Positions 37,022 to 45,017 of a stretch of 64,000 nucleotides of DNA are shown here, in pieces. The notes below the pieces were generated by a model that worked only from the letters and a program-made list of their open reading frames with translations, was not told where the DNA came from and made no database searches. The DNA comes from Lachnospiraceae bacterium (GTDB taxonomy: Bacteria; Bacillota; Clostridia; Lachnospirales; Lachnospiraceae). The stretch spans positions 28,671-92,670 of the forward strand of contig JAGAPK010000028.1 in NCBI GenBank assembly GCA_017623295.1, written 5' to 3'. Position 1 is the first letter of the stretch; every line of letters starts with the position of its first letter. Made by a program: the position numbers and the translations under genes.

Positions 37022-37033
37022 AACATATGTTAT
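37020..37033 (+). promoter_or_regulatory. Perfect 14-bp palindrome ATAACATATGTTAT, likely TetR operator
   Basis: The palindrome overlaps the -10 and start-site region of the regulator promoter, where a repressor would block RNA polymerase. Autoregulation is the usual TetR arrangement; binding here is inference. Confidence 0.55.
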
Positions 37034-37057
37034 AAAAAATATGTGCAGGAGGGTGTT

Positions 37058-37615
37058 ATGGCAAGAAAAGAAACAATTACCAAAATGGATATTTTGAATG
37101 CAGCATTTGAAATGGCTAGTGAAGAAGGATTTGAACATATCACAGCAAGAACACTTGCCGCAAAAGCTGGTTGTTCGACACAGCCGATTTTCCGTGTTTA
37201 TAGAAATATGGAAGAATTAGGGGAAGAATTGTTTGAACAGGTAGTGGATTATTTTGGGGCATATTATGATAGCTTTCCACGTAAAAATGATACACCATTT
37301 GTAAATCTTGGACTTGCATATATTCGCTTTGCACAGGATAATCCAAAACTGTTTCAGCTTTTATTTGCATCAGAGAAAAGACATGGAAAAAGTCTGTATG
37401 ACATTTTAAATGGCTCTAATGGTGCTGTGGTAAAAGAAATTAACAATGCGAAGTTTTACGGATGTACGAATCCAAGTGCGATGTTTATGAAAATGTGGAT
37501 TTTTATTCATGGAGCAGCTTGTATGTCTTTAACGGGGGATTATGATTTAAAAGAAGATGAGACGATTACGTTGTTAGAGGAATCCTACAATGCTTTTTTA
37601 GACACAATGCGATAG
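37058..37615 (+). CDS. TetR/AcrR family transcriptional regulator
   Basis: A 185-residue one-component regulator. The N-terminal helix-turn-helix covers about 10-55 (TKMDILNAAFEMASEEGFEH, ARTLAAKAGCSTQPIFRVYR), where SxxPIFRVYRN is the recognition helix region. The C-terminal ligand-binding domain begins around 65 (YIRFAQDNPKLFQLLF). ATG 37058 is preceded by AGGAGGG at 7 bases; a GTG at 37043 is in frame but worse. A perfect palindrome overlaps its own promoter, so it probably represses itself. No efflux pump or enzyme gene is next to it. It sits after the decarboxylase operon, which may or may not be a target. Confidence 0.85.
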   Translation: MARKETITKMDILNAAFEMASEEGFEHITARTLAAKAGCSTQPIFRVYRNMEELGEELFEQVVDYFGAYYDSFPRKNDTPFVNLGLAYIRFAQDNPKLFQLLFASEKRHGKSLYDILNGSNGAVVKEINNAKFYGCTNPSAMFMKMWIFIHGAACMSLTGDYDLKEDETITLLEESYNAFLDTMR

Positions 37616-37652
37616 AGCAGAAAAGGTAAGATGAAGAGGCGGGAAAGGATTG

Positions 37653-38585
37653 GTGATTCTGGTGGAGAATCGATATGATATTATAACAAGAATTAATGAA
37701 CATTATGGCAAAATGAGTAAAAGCCAGAAAGCGATTGCTGCTTTTATTTATGACCATTATGATAAAGCGGTATTTATGACGGCGGCAAAATTGGGAGATA
37801 CGGTTGGAGTGAGTGAATCAACGGTGGTTCGTTTTGCTTCGTTTATCGGATATAATGGATATCCGGAGTTCCAAAAGGATTTGGAAGAATGGGTACAGAA
37901 TAAAATAAATTCGGTGCAGAAAATTGGAGCCAAATATGGACAGAGTACTCAGTCAGAAATTTTGACCTCTGTATTAAACGCAGATATTGATAAAATTAAA
38001 GATACGATTGATAATTTAGACCCGGTTGCATTCGAAACAGCAGTCGATATTATTCTGGAAGCGAAAAATGTCTATGTTATGGGTGTGCGAAGCTGTGAAC
38101 CTTTGGCAGACTTTTTACACTTTTATCTGAATATGATTCGCGGTAATGTAACACTGCTGCGGACGACCAGTGTATCCGAGACATTTGAACAAATGATAAG
38201 AATTGATGAAAATGATGCCATTATCGGCATCAGCTTTCCTCGTTATTCTATGCGTACTCTGAAAGCAATGGAATTTGCTAATGACAGAAATGCTAAAGTA
38301 ATTACTATTACGGATACGGTACATTCTCCTATGAATCTTTATTCGTCCTGCAATTTACTTGCCAGAAGCGATATGGTTTCGATTGTAGATTCATTAGTAG
38401 CACCGCTTAGCGTGATTAATGCGCTGGTGGTTGCAATGTGTCTGAAACGACCGGAAGACGTAAAACAGAATCTGAAAAATCTGGAATATGCATGGAATAA
38501 TTATCAGGTTTATTTAAATGATGAAATTAATTTTATTGACGAAGAACCTATGTTGAATTATCCATTAAGGAAAGAAAAGAAATGA
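37653..38585 (+). CDS. MurR/RpiR family transcriptional regulator (HTH + SIS)
   Basis: A sugar-phosphate-sensing regulator of about 310 residues. The N-terminal RpiR helix-turn-helix is seen in SKSQKAIAAFIYDHYDKAVF and AAKLGDTVGVSESTVVRF (about 20-75). The C-terminal SIS domain (about 125-265) has KNVYVMGVRSCEPLADFL and the phosphosugar-binding turn ISFPRYSMRTLKAM. The start is uncertain: TTG 37650, GTG 37653 and GTG 37662 are all in frame after GGGAAAGG; I took GTG 37653. Its end overlaps the next gene by four bases (ATGA), so it is co-translated with the flavoprotein gene rather than a sugar operon. No SIS target genes are nearby. Confidence 0.85.
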   Translation: MILVENRYDIITRINEHYGKMSKSQKAIAAFIYDHYDKAVFMTAAKLGDTVGVSESTVVRFASFIGYNGYPEFQKDLEEWVQNKINSVQKIGAKYGQSTQSEILTSVLNADIDKIKDTIDNLDPVAFETAVDIILEAKNVYVMGVRSCEPLADFLHFYLNMIRGNVTLLRTTSVSETFEQMIRIDENDAIIGISFPRYSMRTLKAMEFANDRNAKVITITDTVHSPMNLYSSCNLLARSDMVSIVDSLVAPLSVINALVVAMCLKRPEDVKQNLKNLEYAWNNYQVYLNDEINFIDEEPMLNYPLRKEKK

Positions 38586-39808
38586 GTAAAGTAATAGTTG
38601 TCGGTGGCGGTGCTGCCGGAATGCTTGCAGCAATTGGTGCCGCGCAAAACGGACATCAGGTTGTGCTGTTAGAGCAGAATGAAAAATTGGGAAAAAAGAT
38701 TTTTATCACCGGAAAAGGCAGATGTAATGTAACAAATGCCTGTGAAGTGGAAAAACTTTTTGAGAATGTGATAACCAATCCCAAATTCTTGTATAGTGCT
38801 ATTTATGGTTTTGATAACACGCAGATGATGGCATTGTTGGAAGATGCAGGATGTCCATTAAAAATTGAACGTGGAGAGCGCGTTTTTCCGGTATCGGACC
38901 ATTCGTCTGATGTGATTGCAGCATTGCAGCGTATTTTGAAAAAGAAACAGGTTGAGATTCGTCTGCATACCAAAGTGAAAAGCCTTTGGATAGAAGAAAA
39001 TCATATCTGTGGTGTTGTGTTAAAAAGCGGTCAAAAAGAAGCATCGGATGCAGTGGTTGTTGCAACCGGTGGTTTATCCTACCCGACAACCGGTTCTACC
39101 GGCGATGGCTATCAGATGGCACAGGAGGCCGGACATACGGTTAAAGAATGTCATCCTTCACTAGTGCCTTTTGAAACCGTAGAAGGATGGTGCAGAGAAT
39201 TACAGGGCTTATCCCTTAAGAATGTTAACATGACAATGTATGATGGCAAAAAGGAAGTATATCAAGGTTTTGGGGAGATGCTATTTACCCATTTTGGTGT
39301 CAGTGGTCCACTTGTATTGAGTGCCAGCAGTTTTTACGGTCAATGTAAGAAGAAAGAGGATGTAACTCTGGTGCTTGATTTAAAACCGGCGCTGAACGAA
39401 GAGCAACTGGACAAAAGAGTGCTACGTGATTTTGAAGAAGCACAGAACAAGCAGTTTAAAAATGCTTTAAATGGATTATTTCCGGCGAAATTAGTGCCGG
39501 TTATGATAAAGCTTTCCGGGATTGAACCGGAGAAAAAAGTGAATGAAATAACCAAAGAAGAAAGAAAAAATCTGGTGCACTTAACAAAACATTTAACTAT
39601 GCAGGTGAGTGGTACAAGGGATTTTAATGAAGCAATAATTACCAGAGGCGGCATTCATGTGAAAGAAGTGAATCCTTCCACAATGGAGTCAAAGCTTGTA
39701 GAAGGACTTTATTTTGCAGGTGAAGTTTTAGATTTGGATGCTTTAACGGGCGGCTTTAATTTGCAGATAGCATGGTCTACCGGATATCTGGCGGGCAACA
39801 GTATATAG
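38582..39808 (+). CDS. HI0933/BaiN-like FAD-dependent oxidoreductase
   Basis: A flavoprotein of the HI0933 family, of which Clostridium BaiN is a bile-acid 3-dehydro-4-reductase member. The N-terminal Rossmann FAD site is VGGGAAGMLAAIGAAQNG, followed by GKGRCNVTNAC, a family signature, then ATGGLSYPTTGSTGDGYQMA. The C-terminal FAD motif is TRGGIHVKEVNPSTMESK with GGFNLQIAWSTGYLAG. At 408 residues it has the usual length. Substrate is not predictable; most family members have unknown roles and the BaiN link is by likeness only. It starts with an ATGA overlap on the RpiR-type regulator and is followed by cmk, suggesting one transcript through ispH. Confidence 0.88.
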   Translation: MSKVIVVGGGAAGMLAAIGAAQNGHQVVLLEQNEKLGKKIFITGKGRCNVTNACEVEKLFENVITNPKFLYSAIYGFDNTQMMALLEDAGCPLKIERGERVFPVSDHSSDVIAALQRILKKKQVEIRLHTKVKSLWIEENHICGVVLKSGQKEASDAVVVATGGLSYPTTGSTGDGYQMAQEAGHTVKECHPSLVPFETVEGWCRELQGLSLKNVNMTMYDGKKEVYQGFGEMLFTHFGVSGPLVLSASSFYGQCKKKEDVTLVLDLKPALNEEQLDKRVLRDFEEAQNKQFKNALNGLFPAKLVPVMIKLSGIEPEKKVNEITKEERKNLVHLTKHLTMQVSGTRDFNEAIITRGGIHVKEVNPSTMESKLVEGLYFAGEVLDLDALTGGFNLQIAWSTGYLAGNSI

Positions 39809-39825
39809 GACAGGAGAAAAGAACG

Positions 39826-40494
39826 ATGGGATTTAATATTGCAATAGATGGTCCGGCAGGAGCCGGCAAAAGTACAATAGCCAAAAAAGTTGCGAAGAGA
39901 TTGGGATATATTTATGTGGACACCGGAGCAATGTACCGGGCAATGGCACTCTTTTTGTTAAAAGAAGGGGTTGACCCGAAAAACTCCGAGGCTGTTAACG
40001 AAAAGTGTAAAGAAGCGGATATCACAATTCGTTATGAAAATGGTGAACAGGTTGTATATTTAAACGGAGAAAATGTAAATGCATTTCTGCGTACGGAACA
40101 GGTGGGAAATATGGCATCGGTAACAAGTGCAAATCCGAATGTCCGTAAGAAATTAGTGGAGTTACAGCAGAAATTAGCAGCGGATGCTGATGTCGTTATG
40201 GACGGAAGAGATATCGGTACGTGTGTACTTCCGGATGCAGAGGTAAAAGTATACCTGACTGCCAGCAGTAAAGTGCGTGCCCAGAGAAGATATGATGAAC
40301 TGACCGCTAAAGGCGAAAAGTGCGATATTGATGTGATTGAGAAAGATATTATCGAAAGAGATTATCAGGATATGACAAGGGAAATTTCTCCCCTGAAACA
40401 GGCAGAGGATGCAGTGCTTGTAGATTCTTCTGATATGACAATTGAAGAAGTGGCAGAGACGATTATGAAAATGACAGTAACAGGAGGAATTTAA
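39826..40494 (+). CDS. cmk: Cytidylate kinase
   Basis: Phosphorylates CMP and dCMP with ATP. The P-loop is GPAGAGKST (about 8-16). The CMP-binding Arg residues lie in MDGRDIGTCVLPDA, and the lid-type region follows in DIIERDYQDMTREISPL. At 222 residues it is normal for Cmk. ATG 39826 is chosen for its AGGAG at 9 bases; the longer in-frame reading back to 39772 would overlap the flavoprotein by more. The stop overlaps the ispH start (TAATG), so the two are translationally coupled. The cmk-ispH-S1 order is common in Clostridia. Confidence 0.95.
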   Translation: MGFNIAIDGPAGAGKSTIAKKVAKRLGYIYVDTGAMYRAMALFLLKEGVDPKNSEAVNEKCKEADITIRYENGEQVVYLNGENVNAFLRTEQVGNMASVTSANPNVRKKLVELQQKLAADADVVMDGRDIGTCVLPDAEVKVYLTASSKVRAQRRYDELTAKGEKCDIDVIEKDIIERDYQDMTREISPLKQAEDAVLVDSSDMTIEEVAETIMKMTVTGGI

Positions 40495-41342
40495 TGGAAG
40501 TAATTTTAGCTGAAAAAGCGGGTTTTTGCTTCGGAGTAAAAAGGGCAGTCGATACTGTTTATGAACAGGCCGAAGCCGGAGGCAAAATATACACCTTTGG
40601 CCCGATTATTCATAATGAGGAAGTTGTGAAGGATCTGGAGAAAAAAGGTGTTCAGGTAATTGAAACGAAAGAAGAACTTGCACAGATAAAAGAAGGAACG
40701 ATAGTAATCCGTTCGCATGGTGTTTCTAAAGAGATTTATGAACAGATAGAGAAACAGGGACTGAAATGTGTGGATGCAACTTGTCCTTTTGTAAAAAGAA
40801 TTCATAATATCGTAGAAAAAGAAAGCGCGGCAGGAAAACAGATTATTATTATCGGCAATGCAGGACACCCGGAAGTAGAAGGTATTATGGGCTGGTGTGA
40901 GAGCGATGCAATTGTGATAGAATCCTTGGAAGAAGCCGAAGAATTTCGTTATGAAAAGGCAGAAGAAATCTGTATTGTTTCTCAGACGACATATAACTAC
41001 AATAAATTTCAAGATATAGTTGAAATTTTTAAACAAAAAGGTTACAATGTTAGTGTTGTGAATACTATATGTAACGCTACGGAAGAAAGACAAACTGAAG
41101 CTAGGAAGATAGCAGCTCAGGTCGATGTAATGATAGTAATAGGTGGAAATCATAGTTCTAACACACGGAAGCTATATGAAATCTGTTTGCAGGAGTGTGA
41201 AGACACTTATTTTATACAGACACTGGAAGACTTGCATTTAGAGTTACCTAAATCTGTCCGCCTGGTGGGTATTACAGCAGGGGCATCCACCCCAAATAAT
41301 ATTATCGAGGAGGTTCAAAATTATGTCAGAATTAACTTTTGA
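40494..41342 (+). CDS. ispH: 4-hydroxy-3-methylbut-2-enyl diphosphate reductase IspH
   Basis: Last step of the MEP isoprenoid pathway, making IPP and DMAPP with a 3Fe/4Fe-4S cluster. The three cluster cysteines are in AGFCFGVKRAVD, DATCPFVKRIH and NTICNATEERQ. The active-site Glu and SSNTRKL block (GGNHSSNTRKLYEI) are present, and GITAGASTPNNIIEE is the C-terminal signature. At 282 residues it is normal. It overlaps cmk by one base at its start and the S1-like gene by 20 bases at its end. In several Clostridia the two are a single fused protein; here they are separate, in different frames. Confidence 0.96.
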   Translation: MEVILAEKAGFCFGVKRAVDTVYEQAEAGGKIYTFGPIIHNEEVVKDLEKKGVQVIETKEELAQIKEGTIVIRSHGVSKEIYEQIEKQGLKCVDATCPFVKRIHNIVEKESAAGKQIIIIGNAGHPEVEGIMGWCESDAIVIESLEEAEEFRYEKAEEICIVSQTTYNYNKFQDIVEIFKQKGYNVSVVNTICNATEERQTEARKIAAQVDVMIVIGGNHSSNTRKLYEICLQECEDTYFIQTLEDLHLELPKSVRLVGITAGASTPNNIIEEVQNYVRINF

Positions 41343-42474
41343 ACAAATGTTAGAAGAGTCTTTAAAGACAATACACACAGGAGAGGTTGTTGAAGGTACA
41401 GTCATTGATGTGAAACCCGAAGAGATTGTTCTCAATATCGGCTATAAGTCTGATGGTATTCTTACAAGAAATGAATATACAAATGAACCAAATGTAGATT
41501 TAACAACTGTTGTAAAACCTGGTGACACAATGGAAGTGAAAGTCCTGAAAGTAAATGATGGAGAAGGACAGGTACTTCTTACTTACAAACGTCTTGCTGC
41601 TGACAGAGGTAACAAGAGAATTGAAGAAGCATTCAATAACAAAGAAGTTCTTACTGCAAAAGTTGCACAGGTATTAGAAGGCGGCTTAAGTGTTGTAGTA
41701 GAAGAAGTTAGAATCTTCATTCCGGCAAGCCTTGTATCTGACAGCTACGAGAAAGATTTAACAAAATATGCTGGACAGGAAATTCAGTTCGTAATCAGTG
41801 AGTACAATCCTAAGAGAAGAAGATACATCGGTGATCGTAAACAGTTATTAGTAGCTGAGAAAGCTGAATTACAGAAGAAATTATTTGAAACAATTAAAGA
41901 AGGCGATACTGTAGAAGGTACTGTTAAGAATGTAACAGACTTCGGTGCTTTCATAGATTTAGGTGGAGCTGACGGTCTGCTTCATATCTCTGAGATGTCC
42001 TGGGGCAGAGTAGAGAATCCTAAGAAAGTATTTAAAGTTGGCGATAAAGTGAAAGTTCTTATCAAAGAAATTTCCGGTAATAAAATTGCACTCAGCCTTA
42101 AATTTGATGATGCAAATCCTTGGAAAGATGCAGCAAGCAAATATGCTGTTGGTAATGAAGTAACAGGTAAAGTTGCACGTATGACAGATTTTGGTGCTTT
42201 CGTTGAATTAGAGCCAGGTATCGATGCACTTCTTCATGTTTCTCAGATTTCTAAAGAACACATTGAGAAACCGGCAGATGTATTAAAGGTTGGCGAAGAG
42301 GTTACTGCAAAAGTAGTAGACTTCAATGAAGATGATAAGAAAATCAGCTTAAGCATTAAAGCAATGTTTGCTCCGGAACCAAAAGAAGAGGAAGCAGCTG
42401 TTGAAGATGATGCAGATGTAGTATCTGTAGATATCGATGCAGTTATTGCAAGCGAGAGTGAAGAAGAGGCGTAA
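41323..42474 (+). CDS. Ribosomal protein S1-like protein with four S1 domains
   Basis: An RNA-binding protein that helps mRNA engage the 30S subunit. Four S1/OB repeats are visible, at about residues 17-85, 100-165, 185-255 and 270-340; the third and fourth are the most canonical (VEGTVKNVTDFGAFIDLG and VTGKVARMTDFGAFVELE). A short acidic tail (about 350-383) ends the protein. Gram-positive S1 proteins usually have four repeats, as here, against six in E. coli. The start lies inside ispH, with GAGGAGG 9 bases upstream. Naming it rpsA would over-claim, since such proteins vary in ribosome association. Confidence 0.88.
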   Translation: MSELTFEQMLEESLKTIHTGEVVEGTVIDVKPEEIVLNIGYKSDGILTRNEYTNEPNVDLTTVVKPGDTMEVKVLKVNDGEGQVLLTYKRLAADRGNKRIEEAFNNKEVLTAKVAQVLEGGLSVVVEEVRIFIPASLVSDSYEKDLTKYAGQEIQFVISEYNPKRRRYIGDRKQLLVAEKAELQKKLFETIKEGDTVEGTVKNVTDFGAFIDLGGADGLLHISEMSWGRVENPKKVFKVGDKVKVLIKEISGNKIALSLKFDDANPWKDAASKYAVGNEVTGKVARMTDFGAFVELEPGIDALLHVSQISKEHIEKPADVLKVGEEVTAKVVDFNEDDKKISLSIKAMFAPEPKEEEAAVEDDADVVSVDIDAVIASESEEEA

Positions 42475-42505
42475 GAAGCCAATAAAATGAGAGTGGGAAC
42501 AGCGT

Positions 42506-43282
42506 ATGGTATATGATTATGAGTATTTCAAAAAAGCGGTTTATGATTTAACCAAGATTGATTTGAATGCTTATAAAGAGAAACAGATGAAGCGCCGTAT
42601 CGATACCTTAATTGCCAAAAATAGAATTGTTGGTTATGACAATTATATAGCGGCATTGAAGGCAGATAATAGAATGTTTGAGGAGTTTGTTAACTACCTT
42701 ACCATCAATGTTTCTGAATTTTACCGTAATACAGATCAGTGGGAGATTCTGGACAAGGAGATTTTCCCGGAACTGATTCAGAAATTCGGTAAAAATTTAA
42801 AGATATGGAGCGCAGCCTGCTCTACAGGAGATGAGCCTTATTCATTGGTAATGGCTTTGTCAAGGCATTTGCCGTTAAATCAGATTAAGATTTATGCAAC
42901 CGATTTGGATAAACAGGTTATTGCCAAAGCAAAAGCTGGTTTATATGCAGAAAAAAGTATTGCCAATGTGCCGGAGGATTTGAAGAAGAAGTTCTTTACT
43001 AAAATTGGACCTTCTTATCAGATTTCAGAAGAAGTTAAGGCGAGAGTAGAGTTTAAGGAACATAATCTGTTGAAGGATACTTATCAAACAGACTATCATT
43101 TGATTGTTTGTCGTAATGTATTGATTTATTTTACAGAAGAAGCCAAAGATGAAGTATTCCGTAAATTCCAGAAAAGCATAAAGCCGGGTGGATTTTTATT
43201 CATCGGCAGTACAGAGCAGATTATCAACTATAAAGAAATTGGCTATGAAAGAAGAAATTCTTTCTTCTATGAAAAACCTTAG
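42506..43282 (+). CDS. CheR-type protein-glutamate O-methyltransferase
   Basis: A 258-residue CheR-like enzyme that would methylate glutamates of chemoreceptors with S-adenosylmethionine. The N-terminal helical domain (YFKKAVYDLTKIDLNAYKEK) and the SAM-binding motif (IWSAACSTGDEPYSLVM) are clear, as are the later CheR motifs LIVCRNVLIYF and GGFLFIGSTEQI. TVNVSEFYRN-like TINVSEFYRN is the substrate-side signature. No other chemotaxis, receptor or flagellar genes occur in the window, so this is either an isolated member of a dispersed system or serves a different target. A terminator follows. Confidence 0.9.
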   Translation: MVYDYEYFKKAVYDLTKIDLNAYKEKQMKRRIDTLIAKNRIVGYDNYIAALKADNRMFEEFVNYLTINVSEFYRNTDQWEILDKEIFPELIQKFGKNLKIWSAACSTGDEPYSLVMALSRHLPLNQIKIYATDLDKQVIAKAKAGLYAEKSIANVPEDLKKKFFTKIGPSYQISEEVKARVEFKEHNLLKDTYQTDYHLIVCRNVLIYFTEEAKDEVFRKFQKSIKPGGFLFIGSTEQIINYKEIGYERRNSFFYEKP

Positions 43283-43293
43283 TAGAAATGATA

Positions 43294-43328
43294 AAAGACA
43301 ACCTTCTTGTATGAGGTTGTCTTTTTTT
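43294..43328. terminator. Terminator between cheR and the convergent RNase H-like gene
   Basis: AAAGACAACCT (43294-43304) pairs with AGGTTGTCTTT (43314-43324), followed by TTTT on the plus strand (and AAAA-flanked on the other side, so likely bidirectional). Confidence 0.88.
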
Positions 43329-43353
43329 GGTTTTTAATATATTTTGGCACATG

Positions 43354-44469
43354 TTAATAAGTATTTGCCATTTTATTCAGAATGTAGCTTGCATATTTTG
43401 CAAAAAGCTCACGATCCTGTTTTCTTTCATCTGTTAATTCAAAGAAAAGTTCTTTGCTTTTGTAATCTCTTTTAAAGAAAGGTTCAACCAGAATATCCCA
43501 CTGTGGAAGATAAGAAGAATATTTTCTGGTGTAACAATTTGATGCACAGGCCTGTGTGCGGTGGGCTTTGTCTACAAAAGTGGCAACGGATTTATGCATT
43601 GCAACATCCTCCATTGGAAGATAGTAGTAGTCCTTATAATTTGAATAAAAATACTTCATTTCTTCATCATAGAGAGGTACTTTCAAGATACCATCTTTTC
43701 CCTCGGCAGTAAAATAACAGCCATTTGAGAAAGTAGAAAGTGATTTTGGAAGCAAGGATGGCAATTCTATTTTCATCAAAAGTTCGTGACGGTCATTACC
43801 ATGATAATCCTGATAAGAATTCGCCTGCACTTTTTTGGCACGAATTGGTTCATTGAACAAATCGTAGTAGGACAAGAGAGGTATTAATTCTAACATGCCT
43901 TTCATGTCATCACTGTTGTGTAACAAAAGCAGGCGATAATTAAAATCATCAGGCTGTTTTACATATAGATGATAGATACTGATAAGCTCGCCACCATTAT
44001 AAATATCCTGTCGGTTAATCCCCATGAAAGTTTCCAAAGTTTTCTGCTTACAATTTGGTACATTTAAGAAAAATTTGTAAGGAGAAACTCTTTTGTATAA
44101 GTCAATGCCTTCGTAAGAATCAAAGTTATATGGAAGTTCATACTGCGCACATTTCTGTGTTAAATATGGTAAATCAAAATTATTACCATTAAAATGAACT
44201 AGATGCGTATAAGAAGCAGCAAAAGTGAAAAATGCTTTCAGAACTTCCTTTTCTTCTTCATAGTTTTCGGCAAACCATTGTTTTACATACCAGCATCCAT
44301 CCGTGTAATAGGCAGTTCCAATCAGATAAAGGCAGGAACTTTTAGCAGTGAATCCGGTAGTTTCGATGTCTACGAAAAGAATTTTCTCCAATGGAGCGAT
44401 TTTTTCCAAAGGATAATTCATTTTGAAGTTTTCTAATTTAAGCTTTTCAGTACGCATAGGTATCAACAT
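43354..44469 (-). CDS. YprB-like RNase H-fold exonuclease domain protein
   Basis: A 371-residue protein with a DnaQ/RNase H-like 3'-5' exonuclease core of the YprB family. Motifs: FVDIETTGF (DxE, Exo I), VHFNGNNFDLPYL (Exo II) and a later HNSDDMKGMLEL (Exo III Asp). The part after about residue 220 is poorly conserved and ends in a basic stretch (HRTQACASNCYTRKYSS). Its substrate and pathway are unknown. The start may be ATG 44469 or the in-frame ATG four codons later; neither has a strong ribosome binding site. It is convergent with cheR. Confidence 0.85.
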   Translation of the reverse strand: MLIPMRTEKLKLENFKMNYPLEKIAPLEKILFVDIETTGFTAKSSCLYLIGTAYYTDGCWYVKQWFAENYEEEKEVLKAFFTFAASYTHLVHFNGNNFDLPYLTQKCAQYELPYNFDSYEGIDLYKRVSPYKFFLNVPNCKQKTLETFMGINRQDIYNGGELISIYHLYVKQPDDFNYRLLLLHNSDDMKGMLELIPLLSYYDLFNEPIRAKKVQANSYQDYHGNDRHELLMKIELPSLLPKSLSTFSNGCYFTAEGKDGILKVPLYDEEMKYFYSNYKDYYYLPMEDVAMHKSVATFVDKAHRTQACASNCYTRKYSSYLPQWDILVEPFFKRDYKSKELFFELTDERKQDRELFAKYASYILNKMANTY

Positions 44470-44591
44470 CCATTCTTTTTTCTGTTTTACACGAACATAA
44501 TAACATATTTTTTGAAGAAACAGTAGTATTTTAAATACGAAAGAATTAAATACTTATCATTCCTTTTCCACTATATTTACGGATGAAGAAG

Positions 44592-44635
44592 AATATGCAA
44601 CGTCGCATATTTGCGATTTAGCATAAGATATGCTA
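44592..44635 (+). promoter_or_regulatory. Two inverted repeats (likely operators) before the HipA-like pair
   Basis: AATATGC (44592-44598) and GCATATT (44605-44611) with a 6-base spacer, then TAGCATA (44619-44625) and TATGCTA (44629-44635) with a 3-base spacer. Both are built from GCATA/TATGC half-sites, and the second overlaps the -10 of a putative promoter. A regulator binding here would control the two genes; no regulator gene is adjacent. Confidence 0.55.
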
Positions 44636-44639
44636 TATT
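44611..44639 (+). promoter_or_regulatory. Putative promoter of the HipA-like pair
   Basis: TTGCGA (44611-44616), a 17-base spacer and TATATT (44634-44639), 37 bases before the first gene's ATG. Confidence 0.55.
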
Positions 44640-44675
44640 TGTTTCATAAAAATTACGTGATTACGAGGTAAAAGA

Positions 44676-45017
44676 ATGTATAATTTTACGGTAATGCATG
44701 AAAATATAGCTGTTGCAAATGTAACTATATCTGATAATCATAAATGTGTGCAGATAAAAAAACTTGTGGCAGATTCCATTATACAACCTTTTAGTGGAAA
44801 TGAGTTATCTCTGGAACGAGTATATAGATTTTTAAAAAGTCGTTGTTATGAAGATGAAAGAGCAGATTTAAAAGAAATTCTTAATCAGGCAAACTTAACA
44901 TCCAATGATCCGTGGGAGTGGAACAGGATAACACATGGTGTCATGTGGGATGATATGATATGGATTCGATTTGAAGGCGAAACATTACGTTGGGAGGATG
45001 TTCAATGGAGAAAGTAA
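44676..45017 (+). CDS. Small partner protein of a HipA-like kinase, 113 aa
   Basis: A 113-residue protein just before a HipA-like kinase gene, overlapping it by 13 bases. It begins MYNFTVMHENIAVANVTISD, a beta-hairpin-like opening resembling HipA N-terminal subdomain 1. It continues with SGNELSLERVYRFLKSRCYE and NDPWEWNRITHGVMWDD. In three-gene HipBST systems a small HipS protein carries subdomain 1 and acts as antitoxin. Here the size and place are similar, but I recall the WEW..THG..WDD type only as a companion of such kinases in Lachnospiraceae, so homology to HipS is inference. The ribosome binding site is GAGG, about 8 bases before the ATG. AT-rich compared with neighbours. Confidence 0.6.
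   Translation: MYNFTVMHENIAVANVTISDNHKCVQIKKLVADSIIQPFSGNELSLERVYRFLKSRCYEDERADLKEILNQANLTSNDPWEWNRITHGVMWDDMIWIRFEGETLRWEDVQWRK

Noticed and set aside
40506-41153. Minus-strand reading frame of 215 codons
   Set aside because: Antisense to ispH, whose three cluster cysteines fix the true frame; the product is Phe/Tyr-rich nonsense.
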